A stretch of 47,105 nt of DNA. Origin: an uncultured Clostridia bacterium. Its GTDB lineage: Bacteria; Bacillota; Clostridia; UBA1381. The stretch covers positions 1 to 47,105 of the forward strand of contig CAJFNT010000060.1 in assembly GCA_904395315.1 (NCBI GenBank). Reading direction: 5' to 3'. The notes beneath the pieces are model-generated. The model was not told where the DNA came from. It did not search any database and saw nothing but the letters and a program-made list of their open reading frames with translations. A program made the translations under genes and the position numbers. Positions 26,267 to 33,717 of the stretch are shown here, in pieces; the stretch's first letter is position 1, and each line of letters begins with the position of its first letter.

Positions 26267-26302
26267 ATTATATACATCTCCCGAAAGGGAGCTGTATATA
26301 AT
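26267..26302. repeat. Strong inverted repeat with GAAA loop, downstream of agrD
   Basis: ATTATATACA and TGTATATAAT flank a T/C mismatch and CTCCC-GAAA-GGGAG, giving 15 pairs. On the plus strand the loop is the stable GNRA type GAAA; on the minus strand it reads TTTC. No T-run follows on either strand. It may end or protect the agrD mRNA. Confidence 0.5.
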
Positions 26303-26352
26303 AGTGGAAACATTTTTGATCTTTGCGGTGTTTCCGATCTTCATATGCCCGT

Positions 26353-26523
26353 TTATTTGTTCATTCGCTTGAATCGTTCGATCCCGGCCGGCTCGTCCGG
26401 CTCATAGAATGGGCCAGTACACGGCGAGTTTGCCGAAACGAATACACATGCGAATGCGCAGGCTGCCGCCGCGGCGCCGTATTTGCTCAAAAAAGCCATT
26501 GCGGCTTTTTTCAGTATGTTCAT
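26353..26523 (-). CDS. agrD: AgrD-like cyclic lactone autoinducer pre-peptide
   Basis: 56 residues; AGGAGGTG precedes the ATG at 26523. The layout is that of AgrD: an amphipathic N-terminus (MNILKKAAMAFLSKYG), an Ala-rich hydrophobic segment, a short core SANSPCTGPFYEPDEPAG and a charged tail ending in KRMNK. In Clostridia AgrD peptides the ring Cys is followed after four residues by a YxP..P-type leader; CTGPF followed by YEPDEP fits, so a five-residue Cys-to-Phe thiolactone ring is the likely product (inference). AgrB would cut and cyclise it. It has its own promoter with the same upstream boxes as agrB. Its small size makes it easy to miss. Confidence 0.85.
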   Translation of the reverse strand: MNILKKAAMAFLSKYGAAAAACAFACVFVSANSPCTGPFYEPDEPAGIERFKRMNK

Positions 26524-26588
26524 GATAAACACCTCCTATCCGCTGTTGTGACAGCATTTTTTTTGCTGTTAAATATGCTGTTTACTTG

Positions 26589-26617
26589 ATTTTATCATCA
26601 ATAAATGTTGTTGTCAA
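26589..26617 (-). promoter_or_regulatory. Promoter of agrD
   Basis: On the minus strand TTGACA (26617-26612), 17 bases, TAAAAT (26594-26589). The direct-repeat box ends 7 bases upstream of the -35. Confidence 0.8.
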
Positions 26618-26623
26618 TAAACA

Positions 26624-26657
26624 TTGCTAAATCCGCATTTTCTTTGCAAAATCCGCA
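26624..26657 (-). promoter_or_regulatory. Direct-repeat box upstream of the agrD promoter (likely LytTR site)
   Basis: On the plus strand TTGCTAAATCCGCA and TTGCAAAATCCGCA repeat with a 20-base period. The same pair stands before the agrB promoter at an identical distance (9 bases from the -35 edge to the GC of the first repeat). Two direct repeats about two helix turns apart just ahead of -35 are typical of LytTR-type regulators such as AgrA. Confidence 0.75.
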
Positions 26658-26674
26658 TTGTATAAACGAAACAG

Positions 26675-27985
26675 TCAGCTTTTTGCTCCGATGTTTTCAA
26701 ACAGGATTGAAAGGATATATGCGCCGTCATGCACTTCGGTATCGGTAAAAGCGGAGTATTTTTCGAGCGCCCGTTCTATATTGCGCCTGCCTATACCGTG
26801 CTCATGTTTGTTCGGCTTGGTCGTTTTGTTCGTTACGGAAGTGTTCTTCGGACAGGAGTTTTCGATCCTGCATATAAGATCTTTTCCGTCATATTTTATA
26901 AGCACAAATATATATCTGTCCGAATCAAGCTTTTCACACGCTTCTATCGCATTGTCCAGAGCGTTGCCGAATATCACGCACGTGTCCTCGTCAGCCAGCG
27001 GCAGTTGGGGCGGTATGGTGAGCTTTGTTTTAAAACGTATACCCTTCTTCTCTGCTTCTTCTTTTTTTGCCCCGAGCATAGCGTCGAGCGCGGTGTTGCC
27101 GGTGTCGAACCGCGCGCTGCTTGGCGAGTTCCCGATAATATTGTCTATGTAGGCAATGCAGTCCTCCAAGTCTCCGCGCTCCGCCTTTGCCCTTACCGTG
27201 AGCAGATGGTTTTTCAAATCATGCCTGAGCGATTGTGTCCTGTCATAAGCCTCGGCTATCTCGCTGTAATGCTTCATCCTGTCTTTCAGACTGTTGCTTA
27301 TAAGACGTTCGTCCGACAGTTCGGAACGCTGCTTTGTGTTTCTGTCGTACAGAAAGAGTATGGTTATACATGTCATGATAAGACCTGCGGTACAGATATA
27401 GATCCTTATACGCAATACCTTGTCTACACCCACAGCAAGAACAAGATAGAATGTATGCACGGTGATTATTATGGATAAAAGCACGAGTAAAAACAGTATC
27501 CAGTATACACTGTCAATAAGATTCATTTTTCGTTTTATTTTATAGTATACAAATACAGAAAGCGCGGTGCCGACGCTTTTTGAAACAGCTATGCCGATTA
27601 TCCTGTATGTACCGTCTGCAATTATTGATGCTACATGTCCGTCAAGAAGGATAGACATGCACATAAGCACTACTATTTCAGATACAGATGAGACCATAAA
27701 ACTGAATATTGCCGCGATAGTTCTTCTGCTTGTGCTGCCTATATACAGTATCGAAAACAATAATTCCAAAATAATCATTACCATCATATTTAATAAATTT
27801 GTAGAAAACAGATGGTTGCTGAAATTTATCATGCAGCCCAAAGCAGCAGCTCCCGCATAGTAGATCCAGGGCTTCACATTTTCTTTGCGCTCAAGGAATG
27901 CTTCGAACAATATAATAGTGTAAAGCGCATCAAAAAAACCGGTGGATAGATCCGCAATATCAAAAATACTCATATTCGCCGTCAC
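26675..27985 (-). CDS. agrC: AgrC-like sensor histidine kinase (GHKL type)
   Basis: 436 residues from a GTG at 27985 that overlaps the regulator stop by 4 bases; an ATG at 27973 is an alternative. Residues 1-205 hold about six membrane segments, as in AgrC-type peptide receptors. A dimerisation region carries the phospho-accepting His in SLRHDLKNHLLTVRAKAERG (about 253), and the ATPase has the N box NALDNAIEACE (about 340) and a late G box HGIGRRNIERAL (about 395), as in HPK10-type kinases. It would sense the cyclic peptide made from the neighbouring agrD and phosphorylate the LytTR regulator. Confidence 0.88.
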   Translation of the reverse strand: MTANMSIFDIADLSTGFFDALYTIILFEAFLERKENVKPWIYYAGAAALGCMINFSNHLFSTNLLNMMVMIILELLFSILYIGSTSRRTIAAIFSFMVSSVSEIVVLMCMSILLDGHVASIIADGTYRIIGIAVSKSVGTALSVFVYYKIKRKMNLIDSVYWILFLLVLLSIIITVHTFYLVLAVGVDKVLRIRIYICTAGLIMTCITILFLYDRNTKQRSELSDERLISNSLKDRMKHYSEIAEAYDRTQSLRHDLKNHLLTVRAKAERGDLEDCIAYIDNIIGNSPSSARFDTGNTALDAMLGAKKEEAEKKGIRFKTKLTIPPQLPLADEDTCVIFGNALDNAIEACEKLDSDRYIFVLIKYDGKDLICRIENSCPKNTSVTNKTTKPNKHEHGIGRRNIERALEKYSAFTDTEVHDGAYILSILFENIGAKS

Positions 27986-28695
27986 AACCCTTCTTTATAG
28001 CGTGTGTACCGTCTGTTGAACGTACCCATGAATGTTCTTCCGATCTCCAGCTCTTCCTCCACCCCTTTGATCTTTACTTGATTTTTGTGGTGCTGTTCGA
28101 CTTTTGTTATATCGATAATATACGACTGGTATATCCTTACGAACCGCTGCGGCGGAAGTCTGGTCTCCAATTCCGACAAAGAGACGTTTGCGCAGAGATC
28201 TCCGGAAACGGTATGGAAGACCGTTTTCCGTCCCTTTTTTTCTATGTATAGTATATCGCTGTATTTTATCCTTTTGTTTTCCTTGCGCACGATGATATCG
28301 ATAAAATCATTGCTCCTGCAGAGCTGTTTGAATGCCAGAGACAATTCGAACTCGAGAGCCTCGTATTCAAGCGGCTTTCGCCAAAAATTGAACGGACGGG
28401 CGTTGAAGCAGTCTATAGCGTAATGACTATGCGAGGTAAGAAAAAATATCACGACCTCTTCGTCCCTGTTCCTGACCCTGGACGCGAGCTCTATGCCGTT
28501 CATCGTCCCGTTGAACTCTATATCTGTTATGAGGATGTCGAAGGTGTTCCCGTTCATTTTATAATAGTCCATCGCATCCTCCGCCAAGTAAAACCGTTTG
28601 TATTTAATATCATAGCGTCCGCCGGAGAATCTATCGATATATCCGATAACTTGTTCCACTATTTCTTTGCTGTCATCACATACAGCCACACGCAT
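27982..28695 (-). CDS. agrA: AgrA-like response regulator with LytTR DNA-binding domain
   Basis: 237 residues from ATG 28695 (GGAGG 8 bases upstream; a GTG one codon earlier also fits). Receiver domain: VAVCDDSKE acidic pair, phospho-Asp in FDILITDIEF (about 59), FLTSHSHYA switch Thr/Ser, and Lys in FWRKPLEYE. LytTR domain from about 135: IIVRKENKRIKYSDILYIEKKGRKTVFHT, LSELETRLPPQRFVRIYQSYII and GRTFMGTFNRRYTRY. LytTR regulators bind direct repeats through beta strands in the major groove. The repeats before agrB and agrD are the natural targets. Transcribed with agrC from its own promoter at 28788-28816. Confidence 0.92.
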   Translation of the reverse strand: MRVAVCDDSKEIVEQVIGYIDRFSGGRYDIKYKRFYLAEDAMDYYKMNGNTFDILITDIEFNGTMNGIELASRVRNRDEEVVIFFLTSHSHYAIDCFNARPFNFWRKPLEYEALEFELSLAFKQLCRSNDFIDIIVRKENKRIKYSDILYIEKKGRKTVFHTVSGDLCANVSLSELETRLPPQRFVRIYQSYIIDITKVEQHHKNQVKIKGVEEELEIGRTFMGTFNRRYTRYKEGL

Positions 28696-28731
28696 CACCG
28701 ATACCTCCAGTTTTTTTTATATGTCCCCGCA

Positions 28732-28763
28732 GGCGACCGCGGAACATTGGTCCCGCGGTCGCC
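28732..28763. repeat. GC-rich hairpin in the leader of the agrA-agrC transcript
   Basis: GGCGACCGCGG and CCGCGGTCGCC form a perfect 11-pair stem around ten bases. It lies between the agrA promoter and its Shine-Dalgarno. No T-run follows, so it is not a plain terminator; it may pause or stabilise the transcript. Confidence 0.6.
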
Positions 28764-28787
28764 GAAAGCATTTGGGCCTATACAGTT

Positions 28788-28816
28788 ATTATAGCACCGA
28801 TCTATGCGTTTTTCAA
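28788..28816 (-). promoter_or_regulatory. Promoter of agrA-agrC
   Basis: On the minus strand TTGAAA (28816-28811), 17 bases, TATAAT (28793-28788). No agr box is found upstream, so this promoter looks constitutive. Confidence 0.7.
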
Positions 28817-28831
28817 TGTTTACATATGCAT

Positions 28832-29413
28832 TTACTGTTTTCCTCGGATGGTGTTCTTTATCTTTCCCGCTGTGATGGAGAGAAGCGAAGTCAGCGCGCT
28901 CAGGATCATTATGTAAATATAGATATTGTAAAAACCGAGCAGCACAGAGCAGACTGCGGCCGCGGCTTCCGCGCCGGCAAATATAATGCTTATACGGCGG
29001 TATCTCTTTTTCTCAGCCCCATTCACGGATTTCTCGGAGAGCGGAGCCCACAGCGTCACCGCCGCGAGGGACAGTATAGGTATAAAAGACAATACCGCGC
29101 TGTGTTGCATGAATATCTCAAACCGCACCGCGATGCTGAATAAAACATACACCGCAAGAAACAGCAGATAGCATCTCAGCCTGGTATCGGCATGGTATCC
29201 TCCTCCGTATATCCGTACCGGGATAAACGTGCAGAGGAAGACCGCCGTAAAGATGAAATTTCCCGCGAACAGAGATATAAACAGCACAGACGCGACCTCC
29301 AGCACAGAAATAATGAAAAGCTCTATGCCGTAGCGGCAGATATCTATGTCGCTTTTTTGTATATGTCCCATTTTGGCAAGAAACGAAGCGATCTTGTAAG
29401 TTACGCTGTCCAT
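28832..29413 (-). CDS. agrB: AgrB-like accessory gene regulator peptidase
   Basis: 193 residues. AgrB family marks: multiple membrane helices and the motif RIYGGGYHADTRLRCYLL, holding the catalytic His (74) and Cys (81) seven residues apart as in known AgrB. This membrane cysteine protease cuts the AgrD pre-peptide behind its core and forms the thiolactone ring. First gene on the minus strand of the agr locus, read from a promoter with the shared direct-repeat box. agrA-agrC follows after 136 bases from a separate promoter; agrD is the last gene of the locus instead of the usual place next to agrB. Confidence 0.92.
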   Translation of the reverse strand: MDSVTYKIASFLAKMGHIQKSDIDICRYGIELFIISVLEVASVLFISLFAGNFIFTAVFLCTFIPVRIYGGGYHADTRLRCYLLFLAVYVLFSIAVRFEIFMQHSAVLSFIPILSLAAVTLWAPLSEKSVNGAEKKRYRRISIIFAGAEAAAAVCSVLLGFYNIYIYIMILSALTSLLSITAGKIKNTIRGKQ

Positions 29414-29462
29414 TTGCTCAACTCCTCCCGCGCGGATACAGCAATATTTTTATACTGATATG

Positions 29463-29492
29463 ATTGTATCAGTATCCGGCGCCGAATGTCAA
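29463..29492 (-). promoter_or_regulatory. Promoter of agrB
   Basis: On the minus strand TTGACA (29492-29487), 18 bases, TACAAT (29468-29463). An inverted repeat ACTGATA/TATCAGT (29454-29473) covers the -10 region. Confidence 0.7.
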
Positions 29493-29497
29493 TAGAT

Positions 29498-29533
29498 TTT
29501 GCAAAATCCGCATTTTCTTTGCAAAATCGGCAG
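29498..29533 (-). promoter_or_regulatory. Direct-repeat box upstream of the agrB promoter (likely LytTR site)
   Basis: On the plus strand TTTGCAAAATCCGCA and TTTGCAAAATCGGCA with a 20-base period; from the -35 outward it matches the agrD box nearly base for base. Confidence 0.75.
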
Positions 29534-29589
29534 AAAAGTTTAATGGCGGGACGGGCGGGCAATAATATTTTAAATTTTCTGTTTTGCTC

Positions 29590-29618
29590 TTGAAGAGCGA
29601 GGATGTTTGTGATACAAT
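29590..29618 (+). promoter_or_regulatory. Promoter of the coiled-coil membrane protein gene
   Basis: TTGAAG (29590-29595), 17 bases, TACAAT (29613-29618); divergent from the agrB promoter. Confidence 0.6.
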
Positions 29619-29653
29619 AATCGTATCATATAACATCGGAAAGGGCTGTTTAA

Positions 29654-30013
29654 ATGGGAATAAATAATTACGGCAAGATAGAACAGGGACGCCGCAAAAA
29701 GCTTAAACGAAGGATAACGGCTGTCGTTATAATAGCCGCGGCCGTTGTGGTATTGGCGGGGATCATAGGCATACTTGCGGGAGACACCGAGGGCTACAGG
29801 ACAAGTGTGGCGTCGATACAGGAAAATCATGAGTTGAAGGCGAGAGTGGCTGAACTGGAAGAGCAGGTGGGAGAGCTGCAGAAGCAGATAGCCGACCGTG
29901 ACGAGTATATCGCGTCGATACCGACTGCCGCTCCGACTCCGTACGAGCCGCAGATGAGCGAGATACCGGCTCCGACGGCGACTCCGGCGGCGCTGGAATC
30001 GCCGAGAGAATAA
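29654..30013 (+). CDS. Small membrane-anchored coiled-coil protein
   Basis: 119 residues; AAAGGG lies 8 bases before the ATG. A basic start (GRRKKLKRR) leads to one transmembrane helix (about 21-43), then a coiled coil with heptad leucines and charges (ELKARVAELEEQVGELQKQI, about 60-85), then a Pro/Thr-rich tail. The layout resembles FtsL/DivIC-like bitopic septum proteins only in outline; I assign no function. It is divergent from agrB across a 240-base region that also holds the agr box, but has its own promoter. Confidence 0.6.
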   Translation: MGINNYGKIEQGRRKKLKRRITAVVIIAAAVVVLAGIIGILAGDTEGYRTSVASIQENHELKARVAELEEQVGELQKQIADRDEYIASIPTAAPTPYEPQMSEIPAPTATPAALESPRE

Positions 30014-30078
30014 ACAGTTACTCGCGCCTTTCGGGCTCAAAGCGGAGGCGCGATCGCCGAAAAGTTTTAATTCGGTAT

Positions 30079-30107
30079 TGAAAAAATGCACAGCGCATGA
30101 TATAATA
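30079..30107 (+). promoter_or_regulatory. Promoter of the PHP-hisZGA operon
   Basis: TTGAAA (30079-30084), 17 bases, TATAAT (30102-30107). Confidence 0.75.
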
Positions 30108-30116
30108 TACATGAAT

Positions 30117-30174
30117 GCCGCGCGCGTTTTGCTGTTGCTTTATTCGTATAATAGCGCGCGGCAGTATGTTTTTT
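30117..30174 (+). terminator. Terminator-like hairpin in the leader of the PHP-hisZGA operon
   Basis: GCCGCGCGC (30117-30125) pairs with GCGCGCGGC (30154-30162), then GTATGTTTTTT up to 30174. It lies between the promoter and the first gene, so it could act as an attenuator. I see no run of His codons in the leader. Confidence 0.5.
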
Positions 30175-30229
30175 CGGCACGGTCATGCGGTCCGGATGAT
30201 CTGTGTCCGGCAGGAAGGAGGCGGCGCGA

Positions 30230-30877
30230 ATGATAATGGATCTGCATAATCATACGATTTTCAGCTATGACGGCAGGAATACTCCCGATGAGATCGCAGA
30301 GAACGCAATATCGCACGGCGTTGATGTTGTCGGGATAACAGACCATCAGTTCTCGATAGGGAGCTCGGTGGGAGCGTATATAAAGGATATAAAAAGGTGC
30401 GCCGCGAAATATTCAAGATATATAAGGGTGCTGACCGGGCTTGAGATAGGCACGCGGCCGAGACCGGACGATCTGCTTACATATGATCTTGACGGGATCG
30501 ATTACGTGCTGTTTGAGAGCCTTGACGATTACAGAGCCATGGATTTTTTTGAGTTTGTGGAATGGCGGCACCGTTTTGGATGCCCGGTCGGACTCGCGCA
30601 TTGCGATATATTTGCGATGAGCGAAAGATACGGTCTGGATATGACGGAGGTCTTGAAAACGGAGAATATGTTCTGGGAGATCAATACCTCCGGGAATTAT
30701 ATATATTATTATGATTTTCTGACGAACGCGGCAAAACGAAACGCCGTTAAGCGCGCGGGGATCGGCGTAAGCGTCGGATCCGATACACATGACATTTTTG
30801 AGTACCGTTCAAAACAGCTAAAAAGAGCGAACGAGTTGGTCTGCGGGATGGGACTGCCGCTGCCGTTCCGGTCCTGA
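30230..30877 (+). CDS. PHP-domain phosphoesterase, possible histidinol-phosphatase
   Basis: 215 residues from ATG 30230 (GGAAGGAGG 8 bases upstream). PHP motifs: HNHTIFSYDG (H6, H8), GITDHQ, LTGLEIGTRP (metal Glu), GLAHCDIF and VSVGSDTHD. These bind the metal cluster of PHP hydrolases, which include HisK/HisJ-type histidinol-phosphatases. It is first in an operon with hisZ, hisG and hisA, which supports a step in histidine synthesis. Shorter than many HisK proteins (about 260-270), so a different phosphoester substrate is possible. Confidence 0.75.
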   Translation: MIMDLHNHTIFSYDGRNTPDEIAENAISHGVDVVGITDHQFSIGSSVGAYIKDIKRCAAKYSRYIRVLTGLEIGTRPRPDDLLTYDLDGIDYVLFESLDDYRAMDFFEFVEWRHRFGCPVGLAHCDIFAMSERYGLDMTEVLKTENMFWEINTSGNYIYYYDFLTNAAKRNAVKRAGIGVSVGSDTHDIFEYRSKQLKRANELVCGMGLPLPFRS

Positions 30878-30911
30878 CCGGAGGAAAGTCATTACAGAGA
30901 GGAATACAGAA

Positions 30912-32216
30912 ATGCCTGATTGGAAATTGCATACGCCGAACGGCGTAAACGATGTGCTCCCGGAGGAGTGCGCCGTTAAAAATGAGATAGAAAGCACGCT
31001 TTGGACGGTGTTCGCATCGTTCGGCTATAAGGAGGTGGAAACCCCGGCGTTCGAGTACTATGATTGTTACAGCGGTGAGAGCGGACAGATAACGCAGGAG
31101 AAGCTGTACAAGTTCTTTGACGAGCAGGGAAGGATACTGGCGCTGCGCCCGGATTTCACAACGTCTATAGCCAGAATGGCGGCGACAAAGGAGCAGAAGC
31201 ATGTTCTGCCTATACGTTATATGTACACCGGGAGCGTGTTCAGAGCGGAGCATACAGAGGGTGTGCGCCGCAGAGAGATAACGCAGAGCGGCATAGAGCT
31301 GATAGGCTCGTATTCGCCCGAGGCGGACGCGGAGGTGATAGCCGCGGCTATGGAGGCTGTGAACGCGCTGGGTATAGAAGAGTTTTCTATGGAGATCGGA
31401 CAGGTGGCGTTTTTCAACGGGCTCGTTGAACAGTTAGAGCTCGATGAAAACACGACGGAGAGGTTAAGAGCGAGGATCGACTCGAAAGACTCGCAGGGTA
31501 TAAAGAATATAGTAAATAAGCTTGATATAGATGATAATATCAAGAAGATAATGATCGACCTGCCGTATCTTTTCGGCGATGTCTCGGTGCTCGACAGGGC
31601 GTATGCCGAAGGGCTGAATGAGACATCAAAGGCCGCGCTTGAAAATCTGAGGAGGATATACGAGCTGTTATGCCTTTACGGATTTGAGAAATATATATCT
31701 ATAGATCTCGGTATGCTCCAGAGCATAGACTATTATACCGGATCGATATTCAAATGCTACACCCACGGTGTAGGGTTCCCGATAGCCGCGGGAGGCAGAT
31801 ACGATAACCTCATGGGTATGTTCGGACGCGCTATGGGCGCAGTCGGCTGCGCGGTCGGCGTGAACAGGATCATGCAGGTGTACAGATCGGAAAGCTCCGC
31901 TGTGCCGTCCACACTCGTATATGCCGAGGATAACGCGGAAGGGCTGGCGTACGATACAGCGTATAATCTGCGTGTCAACGGATGTCTTACAGAGATGTAT
32001 ATAGGCGAAAAGGATTTTGCCGCGGCGGAAGAATATGCGAAAGCGACAGACAACACATGCGTTCTGAGAGTTTATCCGGACGGACGGCTCGTGATATACG
32101 ACTATGAGCGCGGCGACAATATAGAGACGACGGTCAATGAGTTCCTCGGCTACAGCGGCGCCGACGCAAGACCGGCAGCGCCTACACCGCAGGACATGGG
32201 TTTCCGCAGACTATAA
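30912..32216 (+). CDS. hisZ: ATP phosphoribosyltransferase regulatory subunit HisZ
   Basis: 434 residues; GAGAGGAA precedes the ATG. Class II tRNA synthetase-like fold: PNGVNDVLPEECAVKNEIE, LALRPDFTTSIARM (motif 2), MYTGSVFRAEH, REITQSGIELIG, and GGRYDNLMGMFGRAMGAVGCAVG (motif 3). HisZ is a HisS paralogue without the tRNA-binding C-terminal domain; it activates the short form of HisG. The short hisG gene follows after 24 bases, which settles the call over HisS. Confidence 0.93.
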   Translation: MPDWKLHTPNGVNDVLPEECAVKNEIESTLWTVFASFGYKEVETPAFEYYDCYSGESGQITQEKLYKFFDEQGRILALRPDFTTSIARMAATKEQKHVLPIRYMYTGSVFRAEHTEGVRRREITQSGIELIGSYSPEADAEVIAAAMEAVNALGIEEFSMEIGQVAFFNGLVEQLELDENTTERLRARIDSKDSQGIKNIVNKLDIDDNIKKIMIDLPYLFGDVSVLDRAYAEGLNETSKAALENLRRIYELLCLYGFEKYISIDLGMLQSIDYYTGSIFKCYTHGVGFPIAAGGRYDNLMGMFGRAMGAVGCAVGVNRIMQVYRSESSAVPSTLVYAEDNAEGLAYDTAYNLRVNGCLTEMYIGEKDFAAAEEYAKATDNTCVLRVYPDGRLVIYDYERGDNIETTVNEFLGYSGADARPAAPTPQDMGFRRL

Positions 32217-32240
32217 TCATAGAAACAGAAGGAAGAATAA

Positions 32241-32888
32241 ATGAGATATTTAACTGTAGCTTTGGCAAAGGGCAGGCTCGCAGAGCTGACAATGGATATT
32301 TTCATATCCATCGGCATGGACTGCTCCGAGATGAAGGAGAAAACAAGAAAGCTTATCTTTACCGATGAAGAGAACAAGATGAAGTTCATACTTGTAAAGG
32401 CGTCGGATGTGCCAACGTATGTTGAGTACGGCGCGGCGGATATAGGCATAGTGGGAAAGGATACATTGCTCGAAGAGAGCAGGAATCTCTATGAGATGGT
32501 GGATCTCGGCTTCGGAAGATGCAAGATGTGTGTTTGCGGGCGTCCGGAGCTGAAAGGGAAGCTCGACACAATGACTGATCTAAAGGTGGCGTCAAAGTAT
32601 CCGAATATAGCGAGAAAATATTTTCAGGATGAAAAGGGCAGGACGATCGACATAATAAAGCTGAACGGCTCGGTCGAGCTTGGCCCGCTCGTCGGACTTT
32701 CGGATGTTATAGTGGATATTGTCGAAACGGGCGCAACGCTTCGTGAGAACGGGCTCGATGTGCTTGAGGAGATATGTCCGCTGAGCGCAAGGTTCGTTGT
32801 GAACAAGGTCAGCATGAAGATGGAAAGAGACCGTATCATGAGTATGGTAAAGGCGTTTACCGAGAAAACGGAGGGAAACGAGGAATGA
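32241..32888 (+). CDS. hisG: ATP phosphoribosyltransferase catalytic subunit HisG (short form)
   Basis: 215 residues. [17 protein letters not shown] at the start, [33 protein letters not shown] (PRPP-binding loop) and the absence of the C-terminal regulatory domain mark the short form, which works with HisZ. It condenses ATP with PRPP, the first step of histidine synthesis. The stop overlaps the hisA start (ATGA). Confidence 0.95.
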   Translation: MRYLTVALAKGRLAELTMDIFISIGMDCSEMKEKTRKLIFTDEENKMKFILVKASDVPTYVEYGAADIGIVGKDTLLEESRNLYEMVDLGFGRCKMCVCGRPELKGKLDTMTDLKVASKYPNIARKYFQDEKGRTIDIIKLNGSVELGPLVGLSDVIVDIVETGATLRENGLDVLEEICPLSARFVVNKVSMKMERDRIMSMVKAFTEKTEGNEE

Positions 32889-33598
32889 GGATCTACCCGG
32901 CTATAGATATAAAAGACGGAAAATGCGTTCGGCTTTTGCGCGGGAACTTTTCGGATATGACCGTTTACGGTGACGATCCTGTCGAGATGGCGAAAAAGTG
33001 GGAATCGCTCGGCGGAGAGTACATACATGTGGTCGATCTTGACGGAGCCGTGAAAGGTCACGGGGTAAACGCGGATATCATAAAGCGGATATGCGCGGCT
33101 GTGGATGTTCCCGTACAGACCGGAGGGGGGATACGCTCGATGGAGGACATAGAGGCGAAACTCTCCTGCGGTATTGAAAGAGTGATAATAGGCACGAAGG
33201 CGGTATCGGATATCGGTTTCGTGGAGGAAGCGGTAAGAAAGCACGGCGAAAAGATAGTTATAGGCATCGACGCCAAAGACGGCATGGCGGCTGTAGAGGG
33301 CTGGGAAAAGACCTCGGGATATACCGCTGTTGATCTTGCGAAACGGATGGCGGAGATAGGCGTCAAAACGATAGTCTATACCGATATTTCCACAGACGGA
33401 ACTCTAAAGGGTCCGAATGTGCCTGCTATGAAAGAGATGGTCGATTCGACAGGGATAGACATAATCGCCTCCGGCGGAGTGGGGAGCATCGAGCATATTA
33501 GATCGCTTGTGCCGACCGGCGTTGAAGGAGTGATCGTGGGACGCGCGCTCTATACAGGCGCGGTCGATCTTGCCGATGCGGTAAGGGTCATTAAGTAG
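32885..33598 (+). CDS. hisA: Phosphoribosylformimino-5-aminoimidazole carboxamide ribotide isomerase HisA
   Basis: 237 residues from ATG 32885, overlapping the hisG stop. TIM-barrel HisA motifs: [18 protein letters not shown] with catalytic Asp, [28 protein letters not shown] with the second Asp, and [13 protein letters not shown]. It carries out the Amadori rearrangement of ProFAR. Last his gene in this operon; hisB, C, D, F, H and I are not in the window. Confidence 0.95.
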   Translation: MRIYPAIDIKDGKCVRLLRGNFSDMTVYGDDPVEMAKKWESLGGEYIHVVDLDGAVKGHGVNADIIKRICAAVDVPVQTGGGIRSMEDIEAKLSCGIERVIIGTKAVSDIGFVEEAVRKHGEKIVIGIDAKDGMAAVEGWEKTSGYTAVDLAKRMAEIGVKTIVYTDISTDGTLKGPNVPAMKEMVDSTGIDIIASGGVGSIEHIRSLVPTGVEGVIVGRALYTGAVDLADAVRVIK

Positions 33599-33602
33599 CG
33601 AA

Positions 33603-33633
33603 GTGCCGCACAGTTTGTGCGGTATTGTTTTTT
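33603..33633 (+). terminator. Terminator after hisA
   Basis: CCGCACA, loop GTT, TGTGCGG, then ATTGTTTTTTT. Confidence 0.85.
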
Positions 33634-33717
33634 TATATCTGATAAAGATATCGGGTGACCGGAAAATACATATCCGGGGATCATATGGATAATCCAAAGC
33701 GAAAACGGAGGTATAAA

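Larger units (their letters stand above)
25948..26352. other. Intergenic stretch between the secreted-protein gene and agrD
   Basis: About 405 bases without a convincing protein gene. It holds a plus-strand promoter and a hairpin-ended short transcript (26009-26106) and a perfect-stem inverted repeat (26267-26302). A 56-codon minus-strand frame (ATG 26146 to TAG 25975) crosses the small RNA; it has no Shine-Dalgarno or known motif, and I do not call it. Confidence 0.5.

Noticed and set aside
28732-28763. GC-rich hairpin as terminator between agrB and agrA
   Set aside because: No T-run on either side, and the agrA promoter lies upstream of it.
30117-30174. Classic histidine leader-peptide attenuator
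   Set aside because: No run of CAT/CAC codons in any frame between promoter and gene.
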